This document shows positions 5,705 through 12,863 of a DNA stretch of 42,316 nucleotides, piece by piece. The position numbers were made by a program, and so were the translations under genes. The DNA is from an uncultured Lachnospiraceae bacterium. Its GTDB lineage: Bacteria; Bacillota; Clostridia; Lachnospirales; Lachnospiraceae. Every line of letters starts with the position of its first letter. Position 1 is the first letter of the stretch. The stretch covers positions 1 to 42,316 of the forward strand of contig CANQTL010000029.1 in assembly GCA_947626775.1 (NCBI GenBank). The letters run 5' to 3'. Under the pieces are notes generated by a model, which did no database searches, was not told the DNA's origin, and worked only from the letters and a program-made list of their open reading frames with translations.

Positions 5705-6703
5705 ATGGATGACAAAACACAATCACGGAAGTGGCTTCTCACGTTCAATAACCCGGAGAAGTTTGGCTATTCCCACGACAACATCAGGGCGGCCCTTTCC
5801 ACAATCAAAAATCTGGACTACTGGTGCATGTGCGACGAGATCGGCAAGAAGGGCACTTACCACACACACCTTTTTCTTTACCGCAGCACTCCCACGCGTT
5901 TCGCCCGTTTAAAAAAGGTCTTTCCGACGGCCCACATCGACTACTGCAGGGGCACTACGCAGGAAAACCGCGATTATGTCCGCAAAGAGGGAAAGTATAA
6001 GGGCACGGATAAAGAAGAGACCAACCTTCCCGATACTTTTGAGGAGTTCGGCGTCTGTCCCGAAGAGCAGCAGGGAAAGCGCAACGACCTGGCTGCGCTC
6101 TACGGCATGATCAAGGACGGCCTGAGCGACTATGACATTCTGGAAAGCCATCCGGCCTATATGCTGCAGATGAGCAAGATCGAACGCTGCAGACAGGTAG
6201 TCCGGGAAGAGGAATTTAAAAATAAGTTCCGGGAACTGACGGTCGAATACTGGTGGGGCGATACCGGCGAGGGCAAGACCCGCACTGTGATGGAACGCTA
6301 CGGCTACGAGAACGTCTACCGTGTGACGAATTACAAGTATCCCTTTGACGGCTACAAGGGACAGGACGTGCTGGTTTTTGAAGAGTTCTATAATTCGATA
6401 CGGATTCAGGAGATGCTGACCTACCTTGACGGGTACCCGCTGGATCTCCCCTGCCGGTATGCCAACAAGATTGCCTGTTATACAAAGGTCTATATCCTCT
6501 CCAACGTAGACTTTAATGAGCAGTACCGGGACATCTTCAGGGAGCACCGCGCAACGTTTGACGCCTTTAAGCGCCGGATCCACTGTGTGAAGCGCTTCAC
6601 GGCCAAAGGCCTGCAGGAATATAAAAACATGGAAGACTACGACAGCGCGGATCACTTCGTCACTGTCGAAGATTACGAACAGGCAGAAATGCCGTTTGAT
6701 TAA
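5705..6703 (+). CDS. rep: CRESS-DNA-type replication initiator: HUH endonuclease plus superfamily 3 helicase
   Basis: The 332-aa protein shows all the Rep motifs of circular Rep-encoding ssDNA viruses. Endonuclease: motif I WLLTFNNP (10-17), motif II HTH (53-55), motif III DYVRK (90-94) with candidate nicking Tyr91 and Lys94. Helicase: Walker A GDTGEGKT (185-192), Walker B VLVFEE (222-227), motif C ILSN (264-267) and a downstream basic FKRRIH segment. Length and order match circovirus-like Reps. It would nick the loop TAGTATTAC at 5524-5532 and unwind the replicating phage genome. Ff phages use an unrelated pII initiator, so this is a different replication module. ATG 5705 follows GGAGAG. Similar Reps are known from bacterial CRESS plasmids in Clostridia; which group is closest cannot be decided by eye. 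Confidence 0.9.
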   Translation: MDDKTQSRKWLLTFNNPEKFGYSHDNIRAALSTIKNLDYWCMCDEIGKKGTYHTHLFLYRSTPTRFARLKKVFPTAHIDYCRGTTQENRDYVRKEGKYKGTDKEETNLPDTFEEFGVCPEEQQGKRNDLAALYGMIKDGLSDYDILESHPAYMLQMSKIERCRQVVREEEFKNKFRELTVEYWWGDTGEGKTRTVMERYGYENVYRVTNYKYPFDGYKGQDVLVFEEFYNSIRIQEMLTYLDGYPLDLPCRYANKIACYTKVYILSNVDFNEQYRDIFREHRATFDAFKRRIHCVKRFTAKGLQEYKNMEDYDSADHFVTVEDYEQAEMPFD

Positions 6704-6719
6704 AGGAGGTGATGGTTGG

Positions 6720-6809
6720 ATGTTGTTTGATCTGTTTGAAGATTTATTATTCTTCATTTTTGTTTTTATAGTTATGCTTGGTTTTGGCGCTTTTTTTGGA
6801 TATTTTTAG
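6720..6809 (+). CDS. 29-aa hydrophobic micro-protein
   Basis: A very strong ribosome binding site (AAAGGAGGTGAT, 6702-6713) starts right at the rep stop codon and precedes ATG 6720. The product is almost entirely hydrophobic (FEDLLFFIFVFIVMLGFGAFFG), one membrane span. An alternative ATG at 6713 gives a shorter, less regular peptide. It is T-rich, like the next frames. Possibly a phage membrane peptide; function unknown. Confidence 0.45.
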   Translation: MLFDLFEDLLFFIFVFIVMLGFGAFFGYF

Positions 6810-6820
6810 GAGGAGTGATT

Positions 6821-6886
6821 ATGAATTTTCTTGTTTTTATCTGTATTATTTTTTTTGGTTATATTTCGTATTTGTTATGGAGGTGA
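6821..6886 (+). CDS. 21-aa hydrophobic micro-protein
   Basis: ATG 6821 follows AGGAGGAGTGATT, a nearly optimal ribosome binding site. The product is a single short membrane span (FLVFICIIFFGYISYLLW). It is one of a row of tiny frames after rep, each with its own ribosome binding site. Coding is plausible but not proven. Confidence 0.4.
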   Translation: MNFLVFICIIFFGYISYLLWR

Positions 6887-6892
6887 ATTGTT

Positions 6893-7012
6893 ATGAGTGA
6901 TGATCCATGTATTGGCTGTCTCTGTTATGATCCTGATTTTGCCTGTACCATGCCGAGTATTGATCGGTCATTCGCCTGTCCTTTGTATGCTGATCCTGAT
7001 GAATCTTTTTAG
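6893..7012 (+). CDS. 39-aa cysteine-rich micro-protein
   Basis: ATG 6893 follows GGAGGTGAATTGTT. The 39-residue product is acidic and holds five cysteines: CIGCLC near the N-terminus, then FACT and FACP. The arrangement suggests a small metal-binding fold. It shares cysteine richness with the 57-aa phage protein at 1968. No family is recognised. Confidence 0.45.
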   Translation: MSDDPCIGCLCYDPDFACTMPSIDRSFACPLYADPDESF

Positions 7013-7035
7013 GATTGGGAAAGGAGTGATTTTTA

Positions 7036-7074
7036 ATGTATAGACAATTTTGTGATGAAAGGAGTGATTTATGA
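7036..7074 (+). CDS. 12-aa leader-like frame with its own ribosome binding site
   Basis: AAAGGAGTGATTTTTA precedes ATG 7036, which encodes 12 residues (MYRQFCDERSDL) and whose stop overlaps the next start. The repeated AAAGGAGTGATTT blocks at 7020 and 7059 suggest either a translationally coupled leader peptide or a duplicated ribosome binding site. Weak call. Confidence 0.2.
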   Translation: MYRQFCDERSDL

Positions 7075-7256
7075 TGTATGGTTTTTATGTTGATAAAGAT
7101 GGTATTTATCATCTTGTCGGATCAGAGGGGCACACGGTTTTTGTAACACTTCCGCAGGACGTCTATGATGTGGTCTGTGCCTGCCGTGGCCGCACTTTAT
7201 CTGAAAAGCTGATCAACTTTGTTTTGGATCATGCAATGGAAATTGACAGAACGTAG
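7071..7256 (+). CDS. 61-aa small phage protein, unknown
   Basis: Two adjacent ATGs (7071 and 7074) follow AAAGGAGTGATTT. The product (MYGFYVDKDGIYHLVG ... LPQDVYDVVCACRGRTL) is soluble-looking, starts with two predicted beta strands and ends in a helix. It is the last phage gene before the terminator at 7304. I do not recognise it; its place after rep suggests a replication or control accessory protein, which is speculation. Confidence 0.5.
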   Translation: MMYGFYVDKDGIYHLVGSEGHTVFVTLPQDVYDVVCACRGRTLSEKLINFVLDHAMEIDRT

Positions 7257-7303
7257 ATTGACGCTTGTTTTTTTTGTAACATGCCGGACAGCCACATAAA
7301 AAC

Positions 7304-7362
7304 AGAACTTTGTAAAGGGCAGGCGCAGCCTGTTTATATACCCTTTATAAAGTTCTTTTTTT
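7304..7362 (+). terminator. Large branched intrinsic terminator ending the phage early operon
   Basis: AGAACTTTGTAAAGGG (7304-7319) pairs with CCCTTTATAAAGTTCT (7341-7356) over 16 bp with one G-U. The enclosed segment has a second hairpin, CAGGC-GCA-GCCTG (7320-7332). A run of seven T (7356-7362) follows. It separates phage transcription from the transposase. Confidence 0.9.
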
Positions 7363-7391
7363 ATGACACCCTCATTCAGGAGGTGTCATAA
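7361..7391 (+). promoter_or_regulatory. Inverted repeat around the transposase ribosome binding site
   Basis: TTATGACACC (7361-7370) and GGTGTCATAA (7382-7391) are perfectly complementary. The downstream arm contains part of the AGGAGG ribosome binding site (7378-7383) and abuts the ATG at 7392. In mRNA the hairpin would occlude initiation, a common way to keep transposase expression low. It could alternatively be a transposase-binding site or part of an element end. Confidence 0.55.
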
Positions 7392-8435
7392 ATGCCTAAA
7401 AGTTACCACTACATCACGGAGCATGAGCGTTACCAGATCGAGATTCTGCTTAAACAGAAATATACTGTGAAGCAGATCGCGGAAGCCCTTGGTCATGGAT
7501 ACCATACCATCTATCACGAAATCAAAAAGGGGACTGTGGAGCAGCTGGACTCTCTGCTTGCAAAACACTATGTCTATAAAGCCGACTATGCGCAGCTCAT
7601 GAGCAGGAAAAATCTTTCTAACCGCGGCCGGAAGTTAAAGCTTTCTCCTTCTTCCGATCTGGTACCCTACATAGAACATATGGTAAAAGATAACAAGTAT
7701 TCTCCTGCGGCGTTAGTCCGCTATGCTGCAGATCATCAATTCACTTTTGATACTTCCGTCTGTCCCCGGACGATTTACCACTACTATGACCGGGGATTCT
7801 TCCGGTCTACTTCGTGGAAGGATCTGCCTTACAAGAAACGGAAGAAAAAGGATTCCGGTACTGCATCCTCTGTTTCTCTGAATAACCGTCTGGGCCGCAG
7901 CATTGAAACGCGGGAAAAAAGTATTATGCAGCGCAGAGACTTCGGCCACTGGGAGATGGATACAGTCGTTGGCGGTCAGAAGAATGGTAAGTCCTGTCTT
8001 CTTGTTTTTTCGGAACGCATGACCAGACGGGAGATCATACGGAAGATCCCGGATAAAAAATCTGTTTCTGTGGTCCGTGCTCTGGACCGTCTGGAAAGAG
8101 AAATGGGATCCCGTTCTTTCCGGGAAACCTTTAAAACAATCACTTGTGATAATGGCGTGGAGTTTCTGGACAGCGCCGGCATAGAGAGGAGCTGTATCAC
8201 GAAAAGGAACCGCACTACTCTTTTTTACTGCCATCCCTACAGCGCCTATGAACGCGGCACTAACGAGAACATCAACCGTATGGTGCGCCGGTTCTATCCA
8301 AAGGGCTGCAGTTTTGACCGGGTTGCGCCTCAGGATGTGCAGCGTCTCGAAGACTGGATTAATAACTATCCCCGGAGTATCTTCGGCGGCCTTAGCAGCA
8401 ATGGGATGATGGAAAAGTTAAAGGTTTCGGTATAG
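7392..8435 (+). CDS. IS30-family DDE transposase, probable phage integrase
   Basis: The 347-aa protein begins with a helix-turn-helix (ERYQIEILLKQKYTVKQIAE ... YHTIYHEIK) typical of IS30 transposases. The catalytic residues are visible: Asp190 in HWEMDTVVG, Asp253 in ITCDNGVEF and Glu292 in RGTNENINR, followed by the family signature RRFYPKG. AGGAGG precedes the ATG. No clear pair of terminal inverted repeats bounds the gene alone, so it does not look like a simple insertion sequence dropped into the phage. Inoviruses that integrate by DDE transposases of IS families are known, and its place at the end of the phage genome fits that role. Confidence 0.85.
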   Translation: MPKSYHYITEHERYQIEILLKQKYTVKQIAEALGHGYHTIYHEIKKGTVEQLDSLLAKHYVYKADYAQLMSRKNLSNRGRKLKLSPSSDLVPYIEHMVKDNKYSPAALVRYAADHQFTFDTSVCPRTIYHYYDRGFFRSTSWKDLPYKKRKKKDSGTASSVSLNNRLGRSIETREKSIMQRRDFGHWEMDTVVGGQKNGKSCLLVFSERMTRREIIRKIPDKKSVSVVRALDRLEREMGSRSFRETFKTITCDNGVEFLDSAGIERSCITKRNRTTLFYCHPYSAYERGTNENINRMVRRFYPKGCSFDRVAPQDVQRLEDWINNYPRSIFGGLSSNGMMEKLKVSV

Positions 8436-8464
8436 GCCCCCTGGAGCTGGGGAAGGGGCTGCCT

Positions 8465-8507
8465 GATTTTACTTAGGACATGTTTTGTTATGTCCTTATG
8501 TAAAATC
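8465..8507. repeat. Long imperfect palindrome near the right end of the prophage
   Basis: GATTTTAC (8465-8472) and AGGACAT (8475-8481) pair with ATGTCCT (8490-8496) and GTAAAATC (8500-8507), interrupted only by small unmatched bulges. No T-run follows, so it is a poor terminator. The outer arm TTATGTAAAAT (8496-8506) resembles the XerD half of chromosomal dif sites, but the other half does not match. Possible element end or attachment structure. Confidence 0.45.
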
Positions 8508-8577
8508 GGCTGGGGTTAGGAATGGTTTCATAAATATCTATCTACTCTGCAGCACCGTTGTTAAAAATAGACAAAAG

Positions 8578-8621
8578 AAAGCCCGATTATTTGAGTCGAT
8601 TTCTTCATAACCGGGCTTTTT
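8578..8621. terminator. Bidirectional intrinsic terminator at the prophage-host border
   Basis: AAAGCCCGATTAT (8578-8590) pairs with ATAACCGGGCTTT (8607-8619) with one mismatch. T-runs occur downstream on both strands. It can stop the transposase transcript and the convergent acyltransferase operon. Confidence 0.8.
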
Positions 8622-8709
8622 ATTGTGCAATATGATGAATTTTAAAATAATTGTTGCAATTCACCCAAATCGTTTTACACTTGAACAGACTGCCTTTCCC
8701 CCCCCCTTC

Positions 8710-10233
8710 TCAGAACCTCCCGTCCTCTTCTGCCTTCCAGTCGGTATCGTAATACAGGCTGCCGATTACTTCCCCCTGCTGCCCCAAAATCAGAATCTGC
8801 GCCTCGGCATTATAGTGTTCTTCCATATCCAAAAAGTTGTTTTCATAATTTCCATCGACATACACTGCGCCAAAATCCGAAAGACCGATGTAGGTTGTCT
8901 CTCCGAGCAGCGTATCAAAGTTCTCCGGCTGAGCCTCTCCACCGAACTCATAGTTGACTACGCCGCCCCCGTTCTTTCCAGAAGCGTCGCGCACGAGCAG
9001 ATACGGTCCGTTCGCCGACAACGCCTCGTCAATCACCGATGAACCGGTCAGCTGCTTGATAAAACGTCTGGTCAGCGAATCGTGCAGTGCCTTGGAATCT
9101 CCTCTCAGAAAGATCAGTGCACTGGCGTTGATACTTCTGATTGCCCCAAGCTGTGCATACAGATCGGCGTCGTTGCAAAGGCGCTCTATCTCCTCACTCT
9201 GCCAACGCGCAGCCCGCTCTTCCCAGACACCGTAAGCTGCATCCTGCCTGTGATCCGGCAGCATACAAATATCCCGCAGCACACCGCCGATATAGGAGGT
9301 CATCTTGCGCATGCCATTCACATTCAGATGTGTCTCGTCGCTCATATCCGTATAGTAATCAATCACCGTCTGCGTCTCATGAGGCAGGAAATTGAAAAAA
9401 GGAATTCCTCTTTCCTCCGCAAGTCTAGTGCCCGTATTGACTGCCTGCATATCCGTATCCCATGAAGTCACCATCGGCATGAAAGTAAATACCACACGAA
9501 TTCCTTTCTCATCACACACCGACAGTATCTTTTTCAGATAAGACAGGCTCACGGTTTCCTTCGGAAGCGTCTGGGCGGTACCTTCTCCCGCCTGCGACAA
9601 ATGCGGGTGCAGCAGCAGCTCTCTTCTCGGCTCAGCGCCCAAAAGATAATCATTCGACTCCCTCTCTTCCGTTTTCAGGAAATCCTCCTGCGAAAGTGAA
9701 GACCATCTTCCGTGATACAGACTAAAATCCCACAAAAACTCTTTTCTGATCTCCCTGTCCAGAATCAAATCGTTCACCGCTGCAATCTTCGTCCGGCTGA
9801 GAGGCCAGACATCCATATTGGTGTGCAGCAGAGAGACTGAATTTCTGATTGCATCCTCCGCTTCTACTCCGTTCATAACGTCCACATACTGGTAATCTCT
9901 GTCCAGCGCCCACAGATCCACTACGATACAGTCCGGCGTGCAGTAATCCAGCGCATTCATAAACGTCCAGTAAGACTCTGTCAGCATACCGCCCGATTTC
10001 CCCATGTTATAGGAAGTAATCCCATACTCACTGTAGAGCTGTACCGGGTTAATCCCATTCAAAATATGAGATGAACCCAGAAACAAAACATCAATCTGAT
10101 CAGAAAGCTCCATAAAATCATGGTACTTATTCAGACTGTCTTTCCTCTCCACAAGTCGCGAGACACTGCAGACAAACAAGCCTGCCAATATCCAAAAGGC
10201 CGCTATTTTTAATGCTTTGTACAGCATCTTCAT
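8710..10233 (-). CDS. Membrane-anchored SGNH-type acyltransferase/hydrolase (DltD/AlgX-like)
   Basis: The 507-aa protein has an N-terminal membrane anchor (about residues 9-23), then an SGNH fold: GSSH at 53-56 supplies the nucleophilic serine and DETH at 299-302 the Asp/His pair. The C-terminal 150 residues form an additional domain not recognised. It follows an MBOAT acyltransferase by 33 nt in the same direction. Such pairs move acyl groups across the membrane (MBOAT) and attach them to a surface polymer (SGNH protein), as in alginate O-acetylation and teichoic acid D-alanylation. The target polymer here is unknown; no alginate or dlt genes are nearby. Confidence 0.8.
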   Translation of the reverse strand: MKMLYKALKIAAFWILAGLFVCSVSRLVERKDSLNKYHDFMELSDQIDVLFLGSSHILNGINPVQLYSEYGITSYNMGKSGGMLTESYWTFMNALDYCTPDCIVVDLWALDRDYQYVDVMNGVEAEDAIRNSVSLLHTNMDVWPLSRTKIAAVNDLILDREIRKEFLWDFSLYHGRWSSLSQEDFLKTEERESNDYLLGAEPRRELLLHPHLSQAGEGTAQTLPKETVSLSYLKKILSVCDEKGIRVVFTFMPMVTSWDTDMQAVNTGTRLAEERGIPFFNFLPHETQTVIDYYTDMSDETHLNVNGMRKMTSYIGGVLRDICMLPDHRQDAAYGVWEERAARWQSEEIERLCNDADLYAQLGAIRSINASALIFLRGDSKALHDSLTRRFIKQLTGSSVIDEALSANGPYLLVRDASGKNGGGVVNYEFGGEAQPENFDTLLGETTYIGLSDFGAVYVDGNYENNFLDMEEHYNAEAQILILGQQGEVIGSLYYDTDWKAEEDGRF

Positions 10234-10266
10234 ATACTCTGTCCGTCCCTTCTTATACTCTCCGCA

Positions 10267-11706
10267 TCAAAATCGATAATAGATAAAACTCGTACTGTCG
10301 TATCCTGTTCCCCACACACCGCACAGGAGAACGAACAGGAGCACCGCCAGATAGACGGGCCACCGTATCCACAGCCGCATGGACGCTATCTTCTCCGACA
10401 GCCGTATTCCCTTCTCGCCGAGCAGATCGACGACTGCCAACAGCACAAGCCCGCCAAACATAACTGTCACGTTAGCCCGGTCAAGCCCCAGCGTACAGAT
10501 CGTCCCGTCAAACAACTCCCATATCCTGGGATGCATGAATCTTCCGCAAATCTGCCCTACAGCCGTAAGATCCTGCGCCTGAAAAAAGATCCACGCCAGA
10601 TTCACCAGAGCAAACGTAAATAAAATCTTAACAATCCGGGCACTCGCCCGATTTTTGTCCGCGCCAAACAGCACCGCCACCTTTTTGTTAAACGTGGAAA
10701 GCAGTGCACCTGTCACCTGATAGAATCCATGCAAACCGCCCCACACGATAAAAGTCCAGCCGGCGCCGTGCCACAGACCGCTCAACAGGAAGACAATCAT
10801 GACATTTACATATTTCCTGACTGTTCCTTTTCTGTTTCCGCCAAGCGGAATATAGACGTAATCTCTAAACCAGGAAGATAGGGAAATATGCCATCTGCGC
10901 CAGAAATCCGGTATGCTCTCCGCCAAATAGGGGTTCTTAAAATTCTCCATCACTTGAATACCCAGACACTGCGCAATTCCCACCGCCATGTGGGAATATC
11001 CCGCAAAATCACAATAAATCCGAAACGAATACAGAACCGTGACAACCGCCATCAGCACACCCCCGTACTGCTGCGGTGAAGCGTACACGGTGTCTGTCAG
11101 AATCGCAATGCGATCCGCCAGAACAAGTTTCATAAAAAGCCCCCAGAGCATCCTGACAAATCCGTCTCTGATCCTGTCCGTATCAAAACGCACTTGTCCC
11201 AGAAAAGACTGAGAAAACTGTGGTAGCATATTGCCGGCACGCTCTATCGGCCCCGACAATATCGTGGGGAAAAAGGATACGAACAGAGCGTAGCGCACAA
11301 TATTCTTTTCTGCAGAAATCCGCCCGTAATATACGTCCGCCAGATAGCCGCAGGCCATAAACAAATAAAAAGAAATTCCCACAGGAAGAATCAGACTTTC
11401 GATCCTGCCTCCCGTCAGAAATCCCGCATATTTAAAATATCCTAAAAGCGCCAAATGGAATGCCCATGCCGAAATACAGACATTCCGCCTCCCCTGCCGT
11501 GTCTTACTATGGCTGATGAGGAGCGCTCCCGCCCAAGATACAAGTGTCGATACGGCAAGCAGCGCAAGACAGCGGATATCTCTGCTTCCATAGAATAAAT
11601 AACTGGCAAAAAGCAGAAATCCGCACCTTGCGCGGGCAGGCAGAATGTGAAAAACAAGAATCACAACCGCAAAAAAGAAAAAAAATTCCAAAGAAACGAT
11701 TTCCAT
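10267..11706 (-). CDS. MBOAT-family membrane-bound O-acyltransferase
   Basis: A 479-aa polytopic membrane protein of AlgI/DltB type. Key signature: SIPDFWRRWHISLSSWFRDY, then YIPLGGN and LSGLWHGAGWTFIVWG, in which the His of LWHG is the conserved MBOAT active-site histidine. About ten hydrophobic segments are spread over the whole length. AGGAGGAACA precedes the ATG. It is first in a two-gene operon with the SGNH protein downstream and would transfer acyl groups to the outside for that partner. A sigma-A-like promoter lies 60 nt upstream. Confidence 0.9.
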   Translation of the reverse strand: MEIVSLEFFFFFAVVILVFHILPARARCGFLLFASYLFYGSRDIRCLALLAVSTLVSWAGALLISHSKTRQGRRNVCISAWAFHLALLGYFKYAGFLTGGRIESLILPVGISFYLFMACGYLADVYYGRISAEKNIVRYALFVSFFPTILSGPIERAGNMLPQFSQSFLGQVRFDTDRIRDGFVRMLWGLFMKLVLADRIAILTDTVYASPQQYGGVLMAVVTVLYSFRIYCDFAGYSHMAVGIAQCLGIQVMENFKNPYLAESIPDFWRRWHISLSSWFRDYVYIPLGGNRKGTVRKYVNVMIVFLLSGLWHGAGWTFIVWGGLHGFYQVTGALLSTFNKKVAVLFGADKNRASARIVKILFTFALVNLAWIFFQAQDLTAVGQICGRFMHPRIWELFDGTICTLGLDRANVTVMFGGLVLLAVVDLLGEKGIRLSEKIASMRLWIRWPVYLAVLLFVLLCGVWGTGYDSTSFIYYRF

Positions 11707-11762
11707 TGTTCCTCCTATGTACCTTTACCTGTTTTTTTCTATACACAAGCCGCAATATTTGT

Positions 11763-11791
11763 ATTATAGCATTTTTCTTTTTGCTGTTCCA
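11763..11791 (-). promoter_or_regulatory. Promoter of the acyltransferase operon
   Basis: On the minus strand TGGAAC (11791-11786) and TATAAT (11768-11763) are 17 nt apart, about 57 nt before the MBOAT start. The -10 box is perfect, the -35 weak. Confidence 0.6.
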
Positions 11792-11837
11792 TATAAATTT
11801 TATGGCGTCTATGTGCATCTGGGTATTACGATTATGA

Positions 11838-11866
11838 TTGTATTTCCGCGCGAAATATGGTACTAT
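11838..11866 (+). promoter_or_regulatory. Promoter of the rubredoxin gene
   Basis: TTGTAT (11838-11843) and TACTAT (11861-11866) are 17 nt apart, about 53 nt before the rubredoxin ATG, divergent from the acyltransferase promoter. Confidence 0.65.
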
Positions 11867-11918
11867 AGTCCCGTCGGGGCCAAAGCCCCAAATACATGAT
11901 CCGAAAGGAGTTTTTACC

Positions 11919-12092
11919 ATGAAAAAGTATTTCTGTAATCCCTGCGGCTACACATACGATCCCGAGAAGGGCGATCCCGAACACGGCATCAAGCCCGGCA
12001 CGGCGTTCGAGGATCTTCCGGACGACTGGGTATGCCCGGTCTGCGGCATCGATAAGAGCATGTTCCAGCCCTGCATCGACAACTACAACTAA
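11919..12092 (+). CDS. Rubredoxin
   Basis: The 57-aa protein has the two rubredoxin iron ligands pairs, CNPCG (Cys6, Cys9) and CPVCG (Cys39, Cys42), with the family's [12 protein letters not shown] and [11 protein letters not shown] between them. Length is normal. It is a cytoplasmic one-electron carrier with a single Fe(Cys)4 site, used in anaerobes for oxygen and peroxide detoxification and other redox steps. The upstream in-frame extension to 11838 is rejected because the promoter lies in it and AAAGGAG precedes ATG 11919. It is a single-gene transcript with its own promoter and terminator. Confidence 0.96.
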   Translation: MKKYFCNPCGYTYDPEKGDPEHGIKPGTAFEDLPDDWVCPVCGIDKSMFQPCIDNYN

Positions 12093-12110
12093 ACAGAAAC
12101 AGACATCGCA

Positions 12111-12142
12111 AAAGGACCCGTCGCCTGCGCGGCGGGTCCTTT
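12111..12142 (+). terminator. Rubredoxin terminator
   Basis: AAAGGACCCG plus TCGC (12111-12124) pairs with GCGG plus CGGGTCCTTT (12129-12142): a 14-bp stem with one T-G and a 4-nt loop. The A-run and T-run at its base let it work in both directions, so it may also serve the convergent metallohydrolase gene. Confidence 0.85.
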
Positions 12143-12190
12143 CGCGTGCAGCCGTCAGCTCCCCGTCTGACAGTGCCTGTGTATTCTCTG

Positions 12191-12829
12191 TTAGAAGCGC
12201 AGTTTCAGTTCTACTCTGACCGGAGCTTTCACATATCCGGCAAATGCCTCCCCGTCAGAAGGCGTTCCCACGATACTGCCATAATGCGTGGGAATCGCCA
12301 CCGCCGGGCCGATCGCGTCCACAAGCTCCGCCGCCTTCCTGGCGTCCATTGTGTAGGTGCCGCCGATGGGTACCAGCGCAATGTCGCATCTGACCGCCTT
12401 TGCCTCTTTGGTGGCGTCCGTATCCCCGGCAACATAGACGCGCTTTCCGCCTGCCGGCAGAATATATCCTACCCACTCCGCATTTCTGGGGTGGAACGGT
12501 TTCAGGATGTTGTACGCCGGCACTGTCTCAAACTCCAATCCATCCACTTCCCGGCGCAGGCCGGGCCTTACCGTCTCGATCCGTTTCACAAGACCCGAAA
12601 CCTCTTTCGCCTTGTCTTCCATCTTTTCCGGCACCACAAGCACCGTATCCTTTCCCGCCGCCTTTTCAATATCTTCCGGCGAGAAATGGTCATAGTGGTC
12701 ATGCGTGATCAAAATATAATCCGCGTCATGCGGCTCTGTCTTCATCTGAAACGGATCCAGGTAAATCGTCCTGCCGTCATCCCTGATCCGGATGCTGCTC
12801 TGGGTAAACACTTCAATATTTTCCGTCAT
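12191..12829 (-). CDS. MBL-fold metallo-hydrolase (UlaG/YtkL-like)
   Basis: The 212-aa protein carries the metallo-beta-lactamase motif THDHYDHF near residues 43-50, a second metal motif AGDTD, and a C-terminal PTHYGSIVG. No extra domain is present. This short subgroup (YtkL/UlaG-like) lacks a known common substrate. GGAGGAAATTTGCC lies before the ATG. The gene is followed in the minus direction by the rubredoxin terminator and preceded 34 nt upstream by a PNPOx-like gene, with which it may form an operon. Family is sure; substrate unknown. Confidence 0.85.
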   Translation of the reverse strand: MTENIEVFTQSSIRIRDDGRTIYLDPFQMKTEPHDADYILITHDHYDHFSPEDIEKAAGKDTVLVVPEKMEDKAKEVSGLVKRIETVRPGLRREVDGLEFETVPAYNILKPFHPRNAEWVGYILPAGGKRVYVAGDTDATKEAKAVRCDIALVPIGGTYTMDARKAAELVDAIGPAVAIPTHYGSIVGTPSDGEAFAGYVKAPVRVELKLRF

Positions 12830-12863
12830 GGCAAATTTCCTCCTCCCGTCATCAAACTTACTG

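Larger units (their letters stand above)
1..8520 (+). mobile_element. Inovirus-like (filamentous phage) prophage, right portion, with CRESS-type replication module and IS30 transposase
   Basis: The segment has the gene order of a filamentous phage: small membrane proteins, a 53-aa major coat candidate followed by a terminator, a signal-peptide adsorption protein with a C-terminal membrane anchor, a short pVI-like membrane protein, a Zot/pI ATPase, an origin, Rep, micro-ORFs and an IS30-family transposase. Almost all genes lie on the + strand with short gaps and strong ribosome binding sites, while the host genes that follow from 8710 lie on the other strand. The left end is outside the window. 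The right end is placed only approximately, between the transposase stop and the terminator at 8578. No attachment repeats can be compared because only one end is visible. Presence of a prophage is well supported; exact borders are inference. Confidence 0.85.

Noticed and set aside
6702..7075. CRISPR-like array from the repeated GGAGTGATT blocks
   Set aside because: Repeats are only 9-13 nt, unevenly spaced, and each precedes a start codon; they are ribosome binding sites.
7257..8520. Self-contained IS30 insertion sequence with its own terminal inverted repeats
   Set aside because: I compared the flanks of the transposase by eye and found no convincing matching inverted repeats; the visible inverted repeats are local hairpins. 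Kept as phage integrase, with the alternative noted.
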